Positions 1-8,615 of a stretch of DNA of 64,000 nt are shown here, one piece after another. Origin of the DNA: Paenibacillus sp. DMB5 (GTDB lineage: Bacteria > Bacillota > Bacilli > Paenibacillales > Paenibacillaceae); NCBI RefSeq assembly GCF_001517085.1, contig NZ_LRAC01000147.1, forward strand, positions 62,001-126,000, in the 5' to 3' direction. Position numbers and translations under genes: made by a program. Every line of letters begins with the position of its first letter. Within the stretch, counting starts at the first letter, position 1. A model generated the notes under the pieces. That model did not search any database. It saw only the letters and a list, made by a program, of their open reading frames with translations, and was not told the origin of the DNA.

Positions 1-36
1 TATTTATTTTGCAGAGCGAGAAAAGGAGACAGTGTA

Positions 37-1208
37 ATGACAACAGTATTCGAGGAGCGCAAAGCTCTGTTAACCGGACGTACGAGGCACTGATTGCCCG
101 TAAAAATGAAAAGCTGCCTTTCGGCAACGGCATCTATGACCGCTATCAATATCCGCTGCTCACCGCAGAACATGCACCATTAATCTGGCGTTATGATTTT
201 AACCCGGAGACCAATCCGTATTTCGCCGAAAGAATCGGTGTGAACGGTGTCTTCAATCCGGGTGCGATTGAACTGGACGGCAAATTCTACCTCGTAGCCC
301 GTGTGGAAGGCAATGACCGTAAGTCCTTCTTCGCTGTGGCTGAGAGCAACAGCGGGGTAGACGGCTTCCGCTTCTGGGATCACCCGGTCATTCTGCCCGA
401 AACCGAAATTCCCGATACCAACGTCTACGATATGCGTCTGGTCAAACATGCCGACGGCTGGATTTACGGTCTGTTCTGTACTGAACGCAAAGACCCGGAA
501 GCTGCACACGGCGACCTGTCGAGCGCTGTAGCCCAGTGCGGCATCGCCCGCACCAAGGATCTCAAGACCTGGGAACGGCTTCCCGATCTCAAGACCGGCT
601 CTGCCCAGCAGCGCAATGTTGTCCTGCACCCTGAATTCGTAGAGGGGAAGTATGCCTTTTACACCCGTCCTCAGGATGGCTTCATTGACGCCGGTTCCGG
701 CGGTGGTATCGGCTGGGGCCTGTCTGACTCCATCGAAAATGCTGTCATCACCAGCGAAACAATCATGGATCAGCGCTATTACCATACAATCAAGGAAGTT
801 AAGAACGGTCAAGGTCCGGCCCCGATCAAGACGGCCCGCGGCTGGCTCCACATTGCTCATGGCGTGCGCAATACAGCTGCCGGTCTGCGTTATGTTCTCT
901 ACGCCTTCCTGTCCGATCTGAACCAGCCTAACAAGGTTACCCATGCACCCGGCGGCCATTTCATTGCCCCTGACGGCGAAGAACGTGTCGGGGATGTATC
1001 GAATGTCGTGTTCTGTAACGGTGTTATTGCCCGCGACAACGGAGAGATTTATATCTATTACGCTTCATCGGACACCCGCATACATGTCGCTACCACCACA
1101 GTTGACCAGATGCTGGATTATGTGCTGAATACGCCGGAAGATCCGCTCCGCTCCTACGCCTGCGTTCAGCAGCGCATCGAGCTGATAGACCGTAATCTGC
1201 AGCTGTAA
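37..1208 (+). pseudogene. GH130 4-O-beta-D-mannosyl-D-glucose phosphorylase, frameshifted near codon 15
   Basis: Cytoplasmic phosphorylase expected to split mannosyl-1,4-glucose with phosphate into mannose 1-phosphate and glucose at the end of beta-mannan breakdown. The family is recognised from NVYDMRLV, RTKDLKTWERLPDL, YTRPQDGFIDAGSGGG and VLHPEF, which match GH130 subfamily 1 closely. The natural start is ATG 37, preceded by AAAGGAGAC, and the first 15 codons (MTTVFEERKALLTGR) look like the family N-terminus. That frame hits TGA at 91. The rest of the protein (YEALIARKNEKLPFGNG onward) is in the frame of T81. Adding one T after position 81 joins the two and gives 390 residues, the usual length. 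An in-frame TTG at 9 opens the main frame without a good ribosome site and gives an atypical N-terminus. The gene is either broken or mis-sequenced; the enzyme family is certain, the exact substrate probable. Confidence 0.85.
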
Positions 1209-1235
1209 TCTGTAACTTATGCACAACAACAAAGA

Positions 1236-1282
1236 CGGCCCCGGCAGAAATGACTTTCTGTCGGGGGCGTTAGCCTTTTCGA
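1236..1282. terminator. Bidirectional rho-independent terminator
   Basis: A hairpin with arms 1238-1250 (GCCCCGGCAGAAA) and 1255-1268, with one G-T pair and a bulge, lies between the convergent GH130 and solute-binding genes. The plus side is followed by a short T-rich stretch. The minus side reads GTCTTTGTTGTTG, so it may serve both genes. Confidence 0.65.
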
Positions 1283-1299
1283 TTAAACCGCTGCGCCGT

Positions 1300-2604
1300 T
1301 TAAGGTTGAGAGGAAGCGGGCTGCCTTTCACGGGCTTCCTTCCATCTTTCATTCAGCTCATCAAAGGATTTCTGCAGATCAGGTGCAGCAATCAGCTCCT
1401 GAATATAGTCACCGGTTGCAAAGGTAAGCTTCGAGCGGTTGGCCATATCAATAAACGCGTCTGTCTGTACCACTGCTTCCACCAGCTTCGGATGATATGA
1501 ATTAAATTCTCTATACTGTTCCATGGAAGGCTCCAATGAACCGTCTACCGGAAGAAAGCTTTCAGCAGTATAAGCGGTTTCCTTAACCAGAAAGTTCACC
1601 CAGGCCATCGACAGCTCCTTATTCTTGCTGTATTTGCTGACGCCAATAAACCAGTCGGGATTGAGCGGGGCATAGTGCAACTGGCCGTTATCATAAGGAA
1701 ACGGAAAAAAGCCGATATCCTCCGAGGCAGCCCCGGCATCAAGAACCTGGCGAATCGTCCAGTTTCCGTTCAGGTACATCCCGGCTTCCCCCTTGGCCAG
1801 TCTGGTTTTGGAAACCTCCCAGCTGTTCGAGAACAGCTCATCCTCCACATATCCCCGGGCAACCAGCGTACGGGCAATACCGAGCGAGCGTCCCCATTCA
1901 TTATCCAGCTGCCAGGGATTATTAGTATGAACCATGTTATTGAGATAATCAGCACTACCGGTCATATAATTAACCATATTGGTGCCCCACTCCCGGAGCG
2001 GCCAGACCGCACCATAATTCATGTACAGCGGAATTAGGCCCGCTTGTTTGAGTTTGGCACAGATTGCGTAGAAATCATCGAGGGTCTGCGGAATTTCCGT
2101 AATACCCGCCTGTTCAAAGGCCTTCTTATTGTAGATGATCCCGCTTGTAGTTGTCCCGGTGGACAGACCATACCGCTTACCGTCGAACGCCGTAAAGCTT
2201 TTGAACCTCTCATCGGCAGACATCTCCGTACTGAGGGGTTCAAAAAAATAACTCAGCTCCTTCGCAGGCAGATTAACCGGCAGCAGCAGCACATCCCCGG
2301 CATCCTTGGTAGACAGCCGGACCATGATATCTGTAGCATAGTTGGATAATCCTTCAAACTCCACACTAGCCTCGGGATATTTTCTTTTAAACTGGTCAGC
2401 GTAACCCTGCATCGTACCATTCTCTATCAGGTCAATCCGGTTTGTAAGCATAAGAATGCTGCCGGACAGGATTGCCTGTTCATTATCTGCAGCCGGTGTA
2501 GCCGGGATAGCCTGTTTACTGCCCGTTTTGTAGCATCCCGCGGAGAATAGGATAAGGAGAAGCAGCACGGTATGCAGCGGCCAATGCTCTTTAGCCTTCT
2601 TCAA
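1300..2604 (-). CDS. Extracellular solute-binding lipoprotein (ABC sugar-binding type 1)
   Basis: A 434-residue lipoprotein with a basic-hydrophobic signal and lipobox FSAGC at about residue 24. The family I recognise is the SBP_bac_1 oligosaccharide-binding fold, from features such as GTTTSGIIYNKKAFEQAGI, a pattern typical of this family, and the repeated NGNW/WVNFLVKE-type segments. It would sit outside the membrane and bind a sugar or oligosaccharide. Its ATG overlaps the stop of the upstream histidine kinase by four bases (ATGA), so the two are translationally coupled. No permease genes accompany it here, which favours a sensory role beside the kinase or use of permeases encoded elsewhere. 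The ligand cannot be told from sequence. Confidence 0.88.
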   Translation of the reverse strand: MKKAKEHWPLHTVLLLLILFSAGCYKTGSKQAIPATPAADNEQAILSGSILMLTNRIDLIENGTMQGYADQFKRKYPEASVEFEGLSNYATDIMVRLSTKDAGDVLLLPVNLPAKELSYFFEPLSTEMSADERFKSFTAFDGKRYGLSTGTTTSGIIYNKKAFEQAGITEIPQTLDDFYAICAKLKQAGLIPLYMNYGAVWPLREWGTNMVNYMTGSADYLNNMVHTNNPWQLDNEWGRSLGIARTLVARGYVEDELFSNSWEVSKTRLAKGEAGMYLNGNWTIRQVLDAGAASEDIGFFPFPYDNGQLHYAPLNPDWFIGVSKYSKNKELSMAWVNFLVKETAYTAESFLPVDGSLEPSMEQYREFNSYHPKLVEAVVQTDAFIDMANRSKLTFATGDYIQELIAAPDLQKSFDELNERWKEARERQPASSQP

Positions 2605-4502
2605 TCCTGATCACCCCCTTCTGACTCTGATATGCTTTCTATGCGGTATGAGGGAAGCGGCAGCGAAAGGATTACATCCGTTCCCTCCCCTTGCTTACTA
2701 AACAGCTCAATACCATAAGCTGCACCATAGTTGAGCTGCACCCGCTGATGAACATTTTTCATGCCGATTCCGCCATTAATGCTCTTCTTGTGAGGGGTCT
2801 CCCGCTTTAAATCTTCTCTCAGCTTATCCAGTGTCTGCTGATCCATACCACAGCCGTCATCGCGGATATGGAACAGCAGTTTATGTGCTGTGAATTCACA
2901 TTTGATGCTGATATGCATGTGCTCCTTGCTGTCATCCAGTCCGTGATAGGCGGCATTCTCTATAATGGGCTGAAACACCAATTTAATAATGTTGTACTCA
3001 TTTAATTCTTCCGGAACATCAATCTGCAGCACAAATCTGCCGGGATACCGGCTGTTTAACAGCTCAACATAGTTGCGGACATACAAAAGCTCCTGCTTCA
3101 TTGTGGTTTGACCGGTCAATTCGCCCGTGCTGTAACGCAGCAGCTTACCCAGAATCGAAATCATATCGGCAGCTTCCACATCATCGTTAATTTCTGCGGT
3201 CATCCGTATGGATTCCAGTGTATTATATATGAAATGCGGATTGATCTGGCTCTGCAGGGCATGAAGCTCCGCTTCCTTCTTTTGCTCCTCAATCCGGTAA
3301 ATATCCTGAATCAGCTCCCTGATGCGGGCGAGCATCCGGTTAAACTGATGACCGAGCAGCCCGATCTCGTCCCGCCGCCTCACAAGAAAGTTAACGTCAA
3401 GCTCCCCATTCTGGACCCTCTTCATCAGCTGAATCATTTGCTTCAGCGGTTTGGTGAGTGCGAAGGACAGTACAATCGAAATGATTAACGCCACGACAAT
3501 AATAATCAAGGTGGCTAATAAGGTTGCGTTGCGGGTCAGCTTAACATCACGGGTCAGTTCATCGACAGGAATGGATATAATCACCTTCCAATTTGTCTTG
3601 GCCGAACTGGAATAGATGTTAAGCCGCTGCTTGCCTGACACTGTGTCATAAAAGCTCCCGGCCGCTCCCTGAGCATTCCGGAACAGCATGGTTTGCGAAA
3701 TATCCATCGTCAACAGTTTCTGATCACTGTCATAGACCACCTTGCCGTCCTGATCCACGATCAGGGATTTCCCCCTGGTGACCTTGTCCAGTTCCGCCAC
3801 CTGAGTCTCCATATTGCTTATATTGGCCTCTACTGCAATCAGCCCGATAGGATTCCAGAGGCCGTCAACAATTTTTCGGACTACAGTATAGGCATATCGT
3901 GTACTCTGAAGGTTAGTAGTATAGGCCTGGGTGCCAAAGAGCAAGGCTTCACCACTGGAATCCCTCGCCTGCCGGCTCCAGAATTTGTAGCTCTGATCCA
4001 GATCCAGCCGGACACCGCCGTCTTTGGCAGAGTAATAGCCGTTGCCATATGCGTCAAAAATGTAGACAGAGTTCGTACCCCGTTTAATATTGTTGATAAA
4101 AGAGATATTGCCTTCAATCCCCCGCTGGATGGACAACAGCAGGTCAAAGTCTCCCGGTGCAACGGTTCTGCCGGCCGTATCCCCTTCACTCTGGTTTTTT
4201 TGTTCATGATAGCGGTTGGATGCAATCAAATTTTGTTTGATCTCGTTCACATAAGCCGGCATGGAAGAAATCCGTTTCATATCTTCTATGTAGTCGTCGA
4301 TCCCGTCCATCATTTGATCAATCAGCTTCTCTGAATAAGCAACTGTATTGGCTTCAATCGACTCTGAATAGCTCTTATAACTGATTATGCCGATAATGGA
4401 AAGCGGCAGTGTAACGATAACCAGGAAGACCAGCAGCAGTTTGCGTTCCATGCTCATGTCTCCAATAAAGGGCCACCCGTTGAATTTGCCTTGTTCCTTC
4501 AT
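2601..4502 (-). CDS. YesM-type sensor histidine kinase
   Basis: A 633-residue membrane kinase. A first membrane segment (LLLVFLVIVTLPLSIIG, about residues 22-40) is followed by a large extracellular Cache-like domain, a second segment near residues 325-347, a HAMP linker, the His_kinase motif QINPHFIYNTLES (phospho-His about residue 421) and a C-terminal ATPase with HIRDDGCGMD and GGIGMKNV. It should sense an extracellular signal and phosphorylate a YesN-type AraC response regulator. No response regulator lies beside it: the downstream coupled gene is a solute-binding lipoprotein and the upstream side is a 437-base gap. ATG 4502 has AAAAAGGGGAAG just upstream; a second possible start is MSMERK about 15 codons on. 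Confidence 0.92.
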   Translation of the reverse strand: MKEQGKFNGWPFIGDMSMERKLLLVFLVIVTLPLSIIGIISYKSYSESIEANTVAYSEKLIDQMMDGIDDYIEDMKRISSMPAYVNEIKQNLIASNRYHEQKNQSEGDTAGRTVAPGDFDLLLSIQRGIEGNISFINNIKRGTNSVYIFDAYGNGYYSAKDGGVRLDLDQSYKFWSRQARDSSGEALLFGTQAYTTNLQSTRYAYTVVRKIVDGLWNPIGLIAVEANISNMETQVAELDKVTRGKSLIVDQDGKVVYDSDQKLLTMDISQTMLFRNAQGAAGSFYDTVSGKQRLNIYSSSAKTNWKVIISIPVDELTRDVKLTRNATLLATLIIIVVALIISIVLSFALTKPLKQMIQLMKRVQNGELDVNFLVRRRDEIGLLGHQFNRMLARIRELIQDIYRIEEQKKEAELHALQSQINPHFIYNTLESIRMTAEINDDVEAADMISILGKLLRYSTGELTGQTTMKQELLYVRNYVELLNSRYPGRFVLQIDVPEELNEYNIIKLVFQPIIENAAYHGLDDSKEHMHISIKCEFTAHKLLFHIRDDGCGMDQQTLDKLREDLKRETPHKKSINGGIGMKNVHQRVQLNYGAAYGIELFSKQGEGTDVILSLPLPSYRIESISESEGGDQD

Positions 4503-4623
4503 TAGTCTTCCCCTTTTTGGCTGTATCCTGATTGAGTATAATCATAGTAACACTAATTTAACTTTAATTTATGTATTTATTCTATAAACGACAACTGCAG
4601 AGGCAAGAGCCGCTTGAATATAG

Positions 4624-4664
4624 TAATGCCCTTTCATTTCTCACGGTGGAGTGAAAGGGCATTA
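4624..4664. repeat. Perfect 13-bp inverted repeat
   Basis: TAATGCCCTTTCA at 4624-4636 is the exact reverse complement of TGAAAGGGCATTA at 4652-4664, with a 15-base loop. No T tract follows on either strand, so an ordinary intrinsic terminator is unlikely. It may be a protein-binding site or an RNA hairpin in the kinase leader. Confidence 0.6.
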
Positions 4665-4809
4665 TGCTTCGTTATGCTCCATGACATGATTACGTTCGTA
4701 TTCACTTCACTAATGTAAGCGATTTAATTATTATCATATCAGTTCGTTTTCCACAGAAAAAGGGGCTGTATTTACATTTATAGTGCTCTGTTTGTATTTT
4801 GGAAATAGA

Positions 4810-4856
4810 CAGAAATGCAAAACAGCGATGCTCCCGGTAGCGGGATAATCGCTGCT
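4810..4856 (-). terminator. Rho-independent terminator of the GH35 gene
   Basis: On the minus strand CAGCGAT and ATCGCTG (4823-4829 and 4848-4854), with an inner CCCG/CGGG pair, form a hairpin followed by TTTTGCATTT. It lies about 85 bases past the beta-galactosidase stop. Confidence 0.65.
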
Positions 4857-4939
4857 CTGCTTAAAGCCGCAAATTTTGCGACTTTTTATGATTAATGGAT
4901 TTTTCTGCATTTCTTACTTTTTCAGTTTGCCCTTAATCC

Positions 4940-7003
4940 TTAAAATTCTCTGTAAAAATCATTCCGCATTTCCGATACCGCTAGGTAACACTCTTTCCCC
5001 TCCAGCAGCTTTGCCGGAACTCTCCAGACTTCCCCGTAATAGTAGCTGTCCGCCACTAATTCTCCATCCGCATAGATCTGTGCAGTATCACCGTAATAAT
5101 CAAGGTTAACGAAGCCTTGGGAGCCTGTAACCTTTATTTTCTGCCAGGTAATCTTGCGCTCCCCGCCGATATGCAGCTCCTCTGCGTACTTAGGATCAAA
5201 AGGAGCATGCTCCACAGGTTCGATGGTGATCGCAGGTTCAGTATACGGCTTCTCGACAGTATGATATTCAAAGCCTCCGCCGTTCCAGTGCCAATACCCG
5301 AAATTACCTTCGGCAACGGAACGAATTTCGCTGCCAGCCTTGTACAGATCGCTCTCCTCGCCCACAAATACTTCTCCGTCCAGCCTGCGCAAATATTTCG
5401 CCTGTTCCCAAGTGAGTGTAATTACGTTAATGCCGTTCACCTGGAATCCGGATGCGAGTCCTGCTTCAGGTGTGAACCCCTGCCCGTTCTCAAACTGATA
5501 TTCCGCAGCAATTCCTGGAATCTGTGCAAAGAAATAGGTATCGCCTTGCCGGCACAGCGGCTGGGCCGTAGCATATTTCAGGATATTGCCTGACAGCTCC
5601 ATATTGAACGGCATAAAGAAGCTGACATCTCCGGTAACGTCAATCGGCGGGAAAGTGACGGTTCCTGTATCAATGACTGCTCCCCGGATATCTTCGAGCT
5701 GCGACAGCCGCTGGTAATGGTTAATAAAAACAAATCCGCTTGTACCGTCTGTACGCATCACATACCGCAAGGAAGCTGTATCCTCCCGTTTCACCGTATG
5801 CTCGGCCTCTACCCTGGTCATAGGTGCCAAGGTCTGGTCCCATTCCTGTACAAACAGATGCAGCAGATTCAGCAGCCTGTACTGCCCGCGCACCTCGCCA
5901 TACTCGGAAAGTGCGGTCTGAAAATCATAGGAGAGGATCGGATAATCGTTCGGATAGCCCGTTTCCTTCGATTCCTGGAAAGTGGACAGCTTGCCGATCT
6001 GATTCGTCCCGCCGTGATACATGTAATACCCGATCAGGTTGTTGCCGTCACCAAGCTTCACAAGTGAAATGGCGTAGATATCCATCTCGCGGATAACCGG
6101 TCTGCGGTGATGGGTTACCTGAAGGCCTCCGCCGAGCTCACAGGTTGCAAAAGGATAACGTTCGTACGGCAGCTGCCATTCGCCGTCTTCTTCACTGCCC
6201 CGGGGAAGGAGATCCGCCCCTATTCCTGTATCGTTCCGCATCCCGGTAAAGAAATAATGAGGTGACGGCGGAAGCGGATTCATATGTTCCTCCCATGGAG
6301 CTTCACAGTAGCCCCCGAATACAGGAACCACTTCGTCTACAGGAATCTTGGCACCGGAGACTGCATTCCAGCCCGTTACTGTATAAATAGGGGCAATCAT
6401 CCCGCACGCTATGGCCAGCTCTTTCAGTTTAGCCAGATGCTCGGCATCATTCGTCAGCTCGTTCTCTAACTGGACGGCAATGATATTCCCCCCATCCTTG
6501 TAAAAGAGTCCCTGTACCTGCTCCGCGATTTTCTCATACAGAACGGTTACCTTCTCCAGGTATTGCGGATTATTCTCGCGCAGCTTGAACGGCTTCGCAA
6601 GCAGCCAATCCGGATATCCGCCGTTTCTGCATTCGCCATGCGCCCAGGGACCGATCCGCAGGACAACCTCCAGCCCGGCCTTCTGGCACTCCAGTATAAA
6701 AGCACGCACATCATTATCGCCGGAGAAGTCGAATACGCCCTCAATCTCCTCATGGTAAATCCAGAACACATACGTAGATACAAGCGTTATACCGCCTGCT
6801 TTCATTTTACACAGCTCATCATACCAGTCTTCTCTGGCACATCTGGAATAATGGAATTCACCTGTTACCGGAATGATCGGTTTGCCGTCCCTGGTAATAT
6901 ATAGACTCGTTACATCGATTGTCTCACCAGCCGGGTTAGCTCCTCCAAGCTTTAAATGATTGCGGAGGATTTCAGGCTGCTTGTAGTTTTTAAATGTATA
7001 CAC
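4940..7003 (-). CDS. GH35 beta-galactosidase
   Basis: A 687-residue glycoside hydrolase without a signal peptide, so probably cytoplasmic, releasing terminal beta-galactose from imported galacto-oligosaccharides. The GH35 TIM barrel is shown by GEFHYSR, RIGPWAHGECRNGG, VQLENE (acid/base Glu about residue 180) and FATCELGGG (nucleophile Glu). The open frame extends further upstream, but I choose GTG 7003 because GAGGGAGATTACAA precedes it directly and translation then begins VYTFKNYKQ. The gene is transcribed alone, with a terminator at 4810-4856. Other galactan-degrading enzymes in the window (GH53, GH43) suggest a shared pathway, which is inference. Confidence 0.9.
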   Translation of the reverse strand: MYTFKNYKQPEILRNHLKLGGANPAGETIDVTSLYITRDGKPIIPVTGEFHYSRCAREDWYDELCKMKAGGITLVSTYVFWIYHEEIEGVFDFSGDNDVRAFILECQKAGLEVVLRIGPWAHGECRNGGYPDWLLAKPFKLRENNPQYLEKVTVLYEKIAEQVQGLFYKDGGNIIAVQLENELTNDAEHLAKLKELAIACGMIAPIYTVTGWNAVSGAKIPVDEVVPVFGGYCEAPWEEHMNPLPPSPHYFFTGMRNDTGIGADLLPRGSEEDGEWQLPYERYPFATCELGGGLQVTHHRRPVIREMDIYAISLVKLGDGNNLIGYYMYHGGTNQIGKLSTFQESKETGYPNDYPILSYDFQTALSEYGEVRGQYRLLNLLHLFVQEWDQTLAPMTRVEAEHTVKREDTASLRYVMRTDGTSGFVFINHYQRLSQLEDIRGAVIDTGTVTFPPIDVTGDVSFFMPFNMELSGNILKYATAQPLCRQGDTYFFAQIPGIAAEYQFENGQGFTPEAGLASGFQVNGINVITLTWEQAKYLRRLDGEVFVGEESDLYKAGSEIRSVAEGNFGYWHWNGGGFEYHTVEKPYTEPAITIEPVEHAPFDPKYAEELHIGGERKITWQKIKVTGSQGFVNLDYYGDTAQIYADGELVADSYYYGEVWRVPAKLLEGKECYLAVSEMRNDFYREF

Positions 7004-7303
7004 TTGTAATCTCCCTCTCTGTAGGTTCCAGTCAAAGATAACCCTAATGTAACGCAGGCCTGTGCACAAGCCAATCGATCATCTTCGGCTAAGCATGGAT
7101 TATATTCTTGCGTGTCTGTCTGTTCCTGGAGCTCTCTTGACTATATTGCCATTGTAACGTGGAGGATAACGGGGCTGTTAGGATTATAAGACTTAAAAAC
7201 TAGCATAGAATGAACATTTCCGGTAAAAGTGTATGTAAAAATCAGCTGCACTCCGCACAAAAACAGCCCGCCGGCTAAATCCCGTCAGGCCGTATCCTGT
7301 TCC
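7004..7303. other. 300-base intergenic region upstream of GH35
   Basis: Holds a minus-strand TATAAT hexamer at 7099-7104 that could be the -10 of the GH35 gene (no good -35 at the expected place) and, at 7257-7290, the terminator of the phosphodiesterase gene. Nothing coding was recognised. Confidence 0.45.
7257..7290 (-). terminator. Rho-independent terminator of the phosphodiesterase operon
   Basis: Arms 7266-7274 and 7282-7290 pair over nine positions with one mismatch. On the minus strand the stem is followed by TGTTTTTGTG. Confidence 0.6.
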
Positions 7304-8614
7304 TTATTTGGCTTCCGTAAAAATCTCCTCCAGCACTCTTCCGTCGCCGTGAGAAAACTCAACACCAAGAATCCAGCCCATCGTCGGCGCGATGTCAACC
7401 ATCTCAAGCTCCCCGAAGGCATAGTCCTGCCTGATTTGCCTGCCGGAGATAACGATGTTGCAGCGGTAGCCGGCTTTATCGGGAGAATAACCGTGAGTGG
7501 CATAACGGATGCCTTGTGCTTCCAGATCAACCAGCAGCGGCTGGTCCAGGCTTTCGTCGAAGCTATAGCCCTTCCTGGCTTCCAGCATGAAGCTGGTGAC
7601 CGGACTGGCATGGAGCGAGTCCAGCTTATCTCTCTTATACACCTCTTCAACGCCTGACGCAGCATCCTCCATGTACTCTTTTACAGCTTGAAGGGCTAAT
7701 TGCTCTGCTTCAGCATCCCCCGGCCGGATATGCAGGTAGGCCGAACCGCCGCCGCACTGGAAGTATGCCCGCCATTTCCTGTCGCCGTTCTCTTCATAGA
7801 TCAGGCCCTTGTCCTGTAAAAGCTTGTTCAAATGCACCTTGTACCGCACATTGAACTGGCCGTGATCCCCGAGCACCATAATCACCGTGTCGTCCCTGAT
7901 CCCCGCTTCCTCGACAGCCTGCATAATCTCGCCCAGCCGGTTGTCCATCCGCAGGATAACCCGCTTTACTTCCTCGCTGTCTGTACCGTACTGGTGCTTG
8001 GCATCATCGAGATCAATCAAATGCAGCATCAGCAGGTTGGGCTTTTTGCGCCTGATCGTATCCGCAGCACACTTTGCAGTGAAATCATCCAGATACGGCT
8101 GCTGAATCCCCTGCCTGAGCTTTCCTTGCCTCAGCTCCATCTGGATCGAGTACAGCGGGCTTCCGCTGCGGAGTACCTTGAGCGCCTGATTTTCTCCCTT
8201 CAGGGCTCTGATCTCCGGGATATTATATCGAATGGATGATTTGCCGGACACCGGCCAGAGTATTCCTGCGGTGCTCATCCCAGCCCTCCGCACAGCATCA
8301 TAAATCGTCGGAGCCTGGATCGCCTCGCGGAACCAGAACCAGTGCTGGTCCTCCTCCGGGACGAACGGCTGCAGCGGATTGTTATGATGAATCCCGTGCC
8401 TTGCCGGATAAACTCCCGTAGCGGTAGTGGTATGAACAACATAGGTGAGCGTCGGATATACGCTGCGGAGCCGGTTGCTGTAAGCACCGCTCTTCATTAA
8501 TTTAGCCAGATTAGGCAGACGGCTCGCCAGCTCCCAGTTGTCCTCCGAAAAGGCATCGTAGGAGATGACGATCAGATGCTTCGCTTTTGGCGTAAGCGCC
8601 GTGTTCGGTTCCAT
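7304..8614 (-). CDS. Alkaline-phosphatase-superfamily phosphodiesterase/nucleotide pyrophosphatase
   Basis: A 436-residue protein of the type I phosphodiesterase/nucleotide pyrophosphatase family. Visible marks are VISYDAF (first metal Asp), SVYPTLTYVVHTT (threonine nucleophile in the PTxT region), GVYPARHGI, VMVLGDHGQFNV (metal Asp-His) and YATHGYSP (metal His). It should hydrolyse phosphodiester or pyrophosphate bonds with two divalent metals; the substrate is unknown. No signal peptide is seen. I place the start at ATG 8614 because AAGGGGAACTAAT precedes it; an upstream start would overlap the MFS gene. Its start is separated by one base from the MFS stop, so the two form an operon, and a nucleotide or phosphorylated solute could be common to both (inference). 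Confidence 0.82.
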   Translation of the reverse strand: MEPNTALTPKAKHLIVISYDAFSEDNWELASRLPNLAKLMKSGAYSNRLRSVYPTLTYVVHTTTATGVYPARHGIHHNNPLQPFVPEEDQHWFWFREAIQAPTIYDAVRRAGMSTAGILWPVSGKSSIRYNIPEIRALKGENQALKVLRSGSPLYSIQMELRQGKLRQGIQQPYLDDFTAKCAADTIRRKKPNLLMLHLIDLDDAKHQYGTDSEEVKRVILRMDNRLGEIMQAVEEAGIRDDTVIMVLGDHGQFNVRYKVHLNKLLQDKGLIYEENGDRKWRAYFQCGGGSAYLHIRPGDAEAEQLALQAVKEYMEDAASGVEEVYKRDKLDSLHASPVTSFMLEARKGYSFDESLDQPLLVDLEAQGIRYATHGYSPDKAGYRCNIVISGRQIRQDYAFGELEMVDIAPTMGWILGVEFSHGDGRVLEEIFTEAK

Positions 8615-8615
8615 A

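Larger units (their letters stand above)
4503..4939. other. 437-base intergenic region upstream of the YesM kinase gene
   Basis: The part next to the kinase start is AT-rich, with a TATACT/TATGAT-like stretch around 4533-4545 (minus strand) that could be its promoter. No convincing -35 was found. Two hairpins, listed separately, lie further away at 4624-4664 and 4823-4854. No coding sequence was recognised. Confidence 0.5.

Noticed and set aside
180..959. Long minus-strand frame opposite the GH130 gene
   Set aside because: Antisense shadow; no recognisable family, and the plus strand carries clear GH130 motifs.
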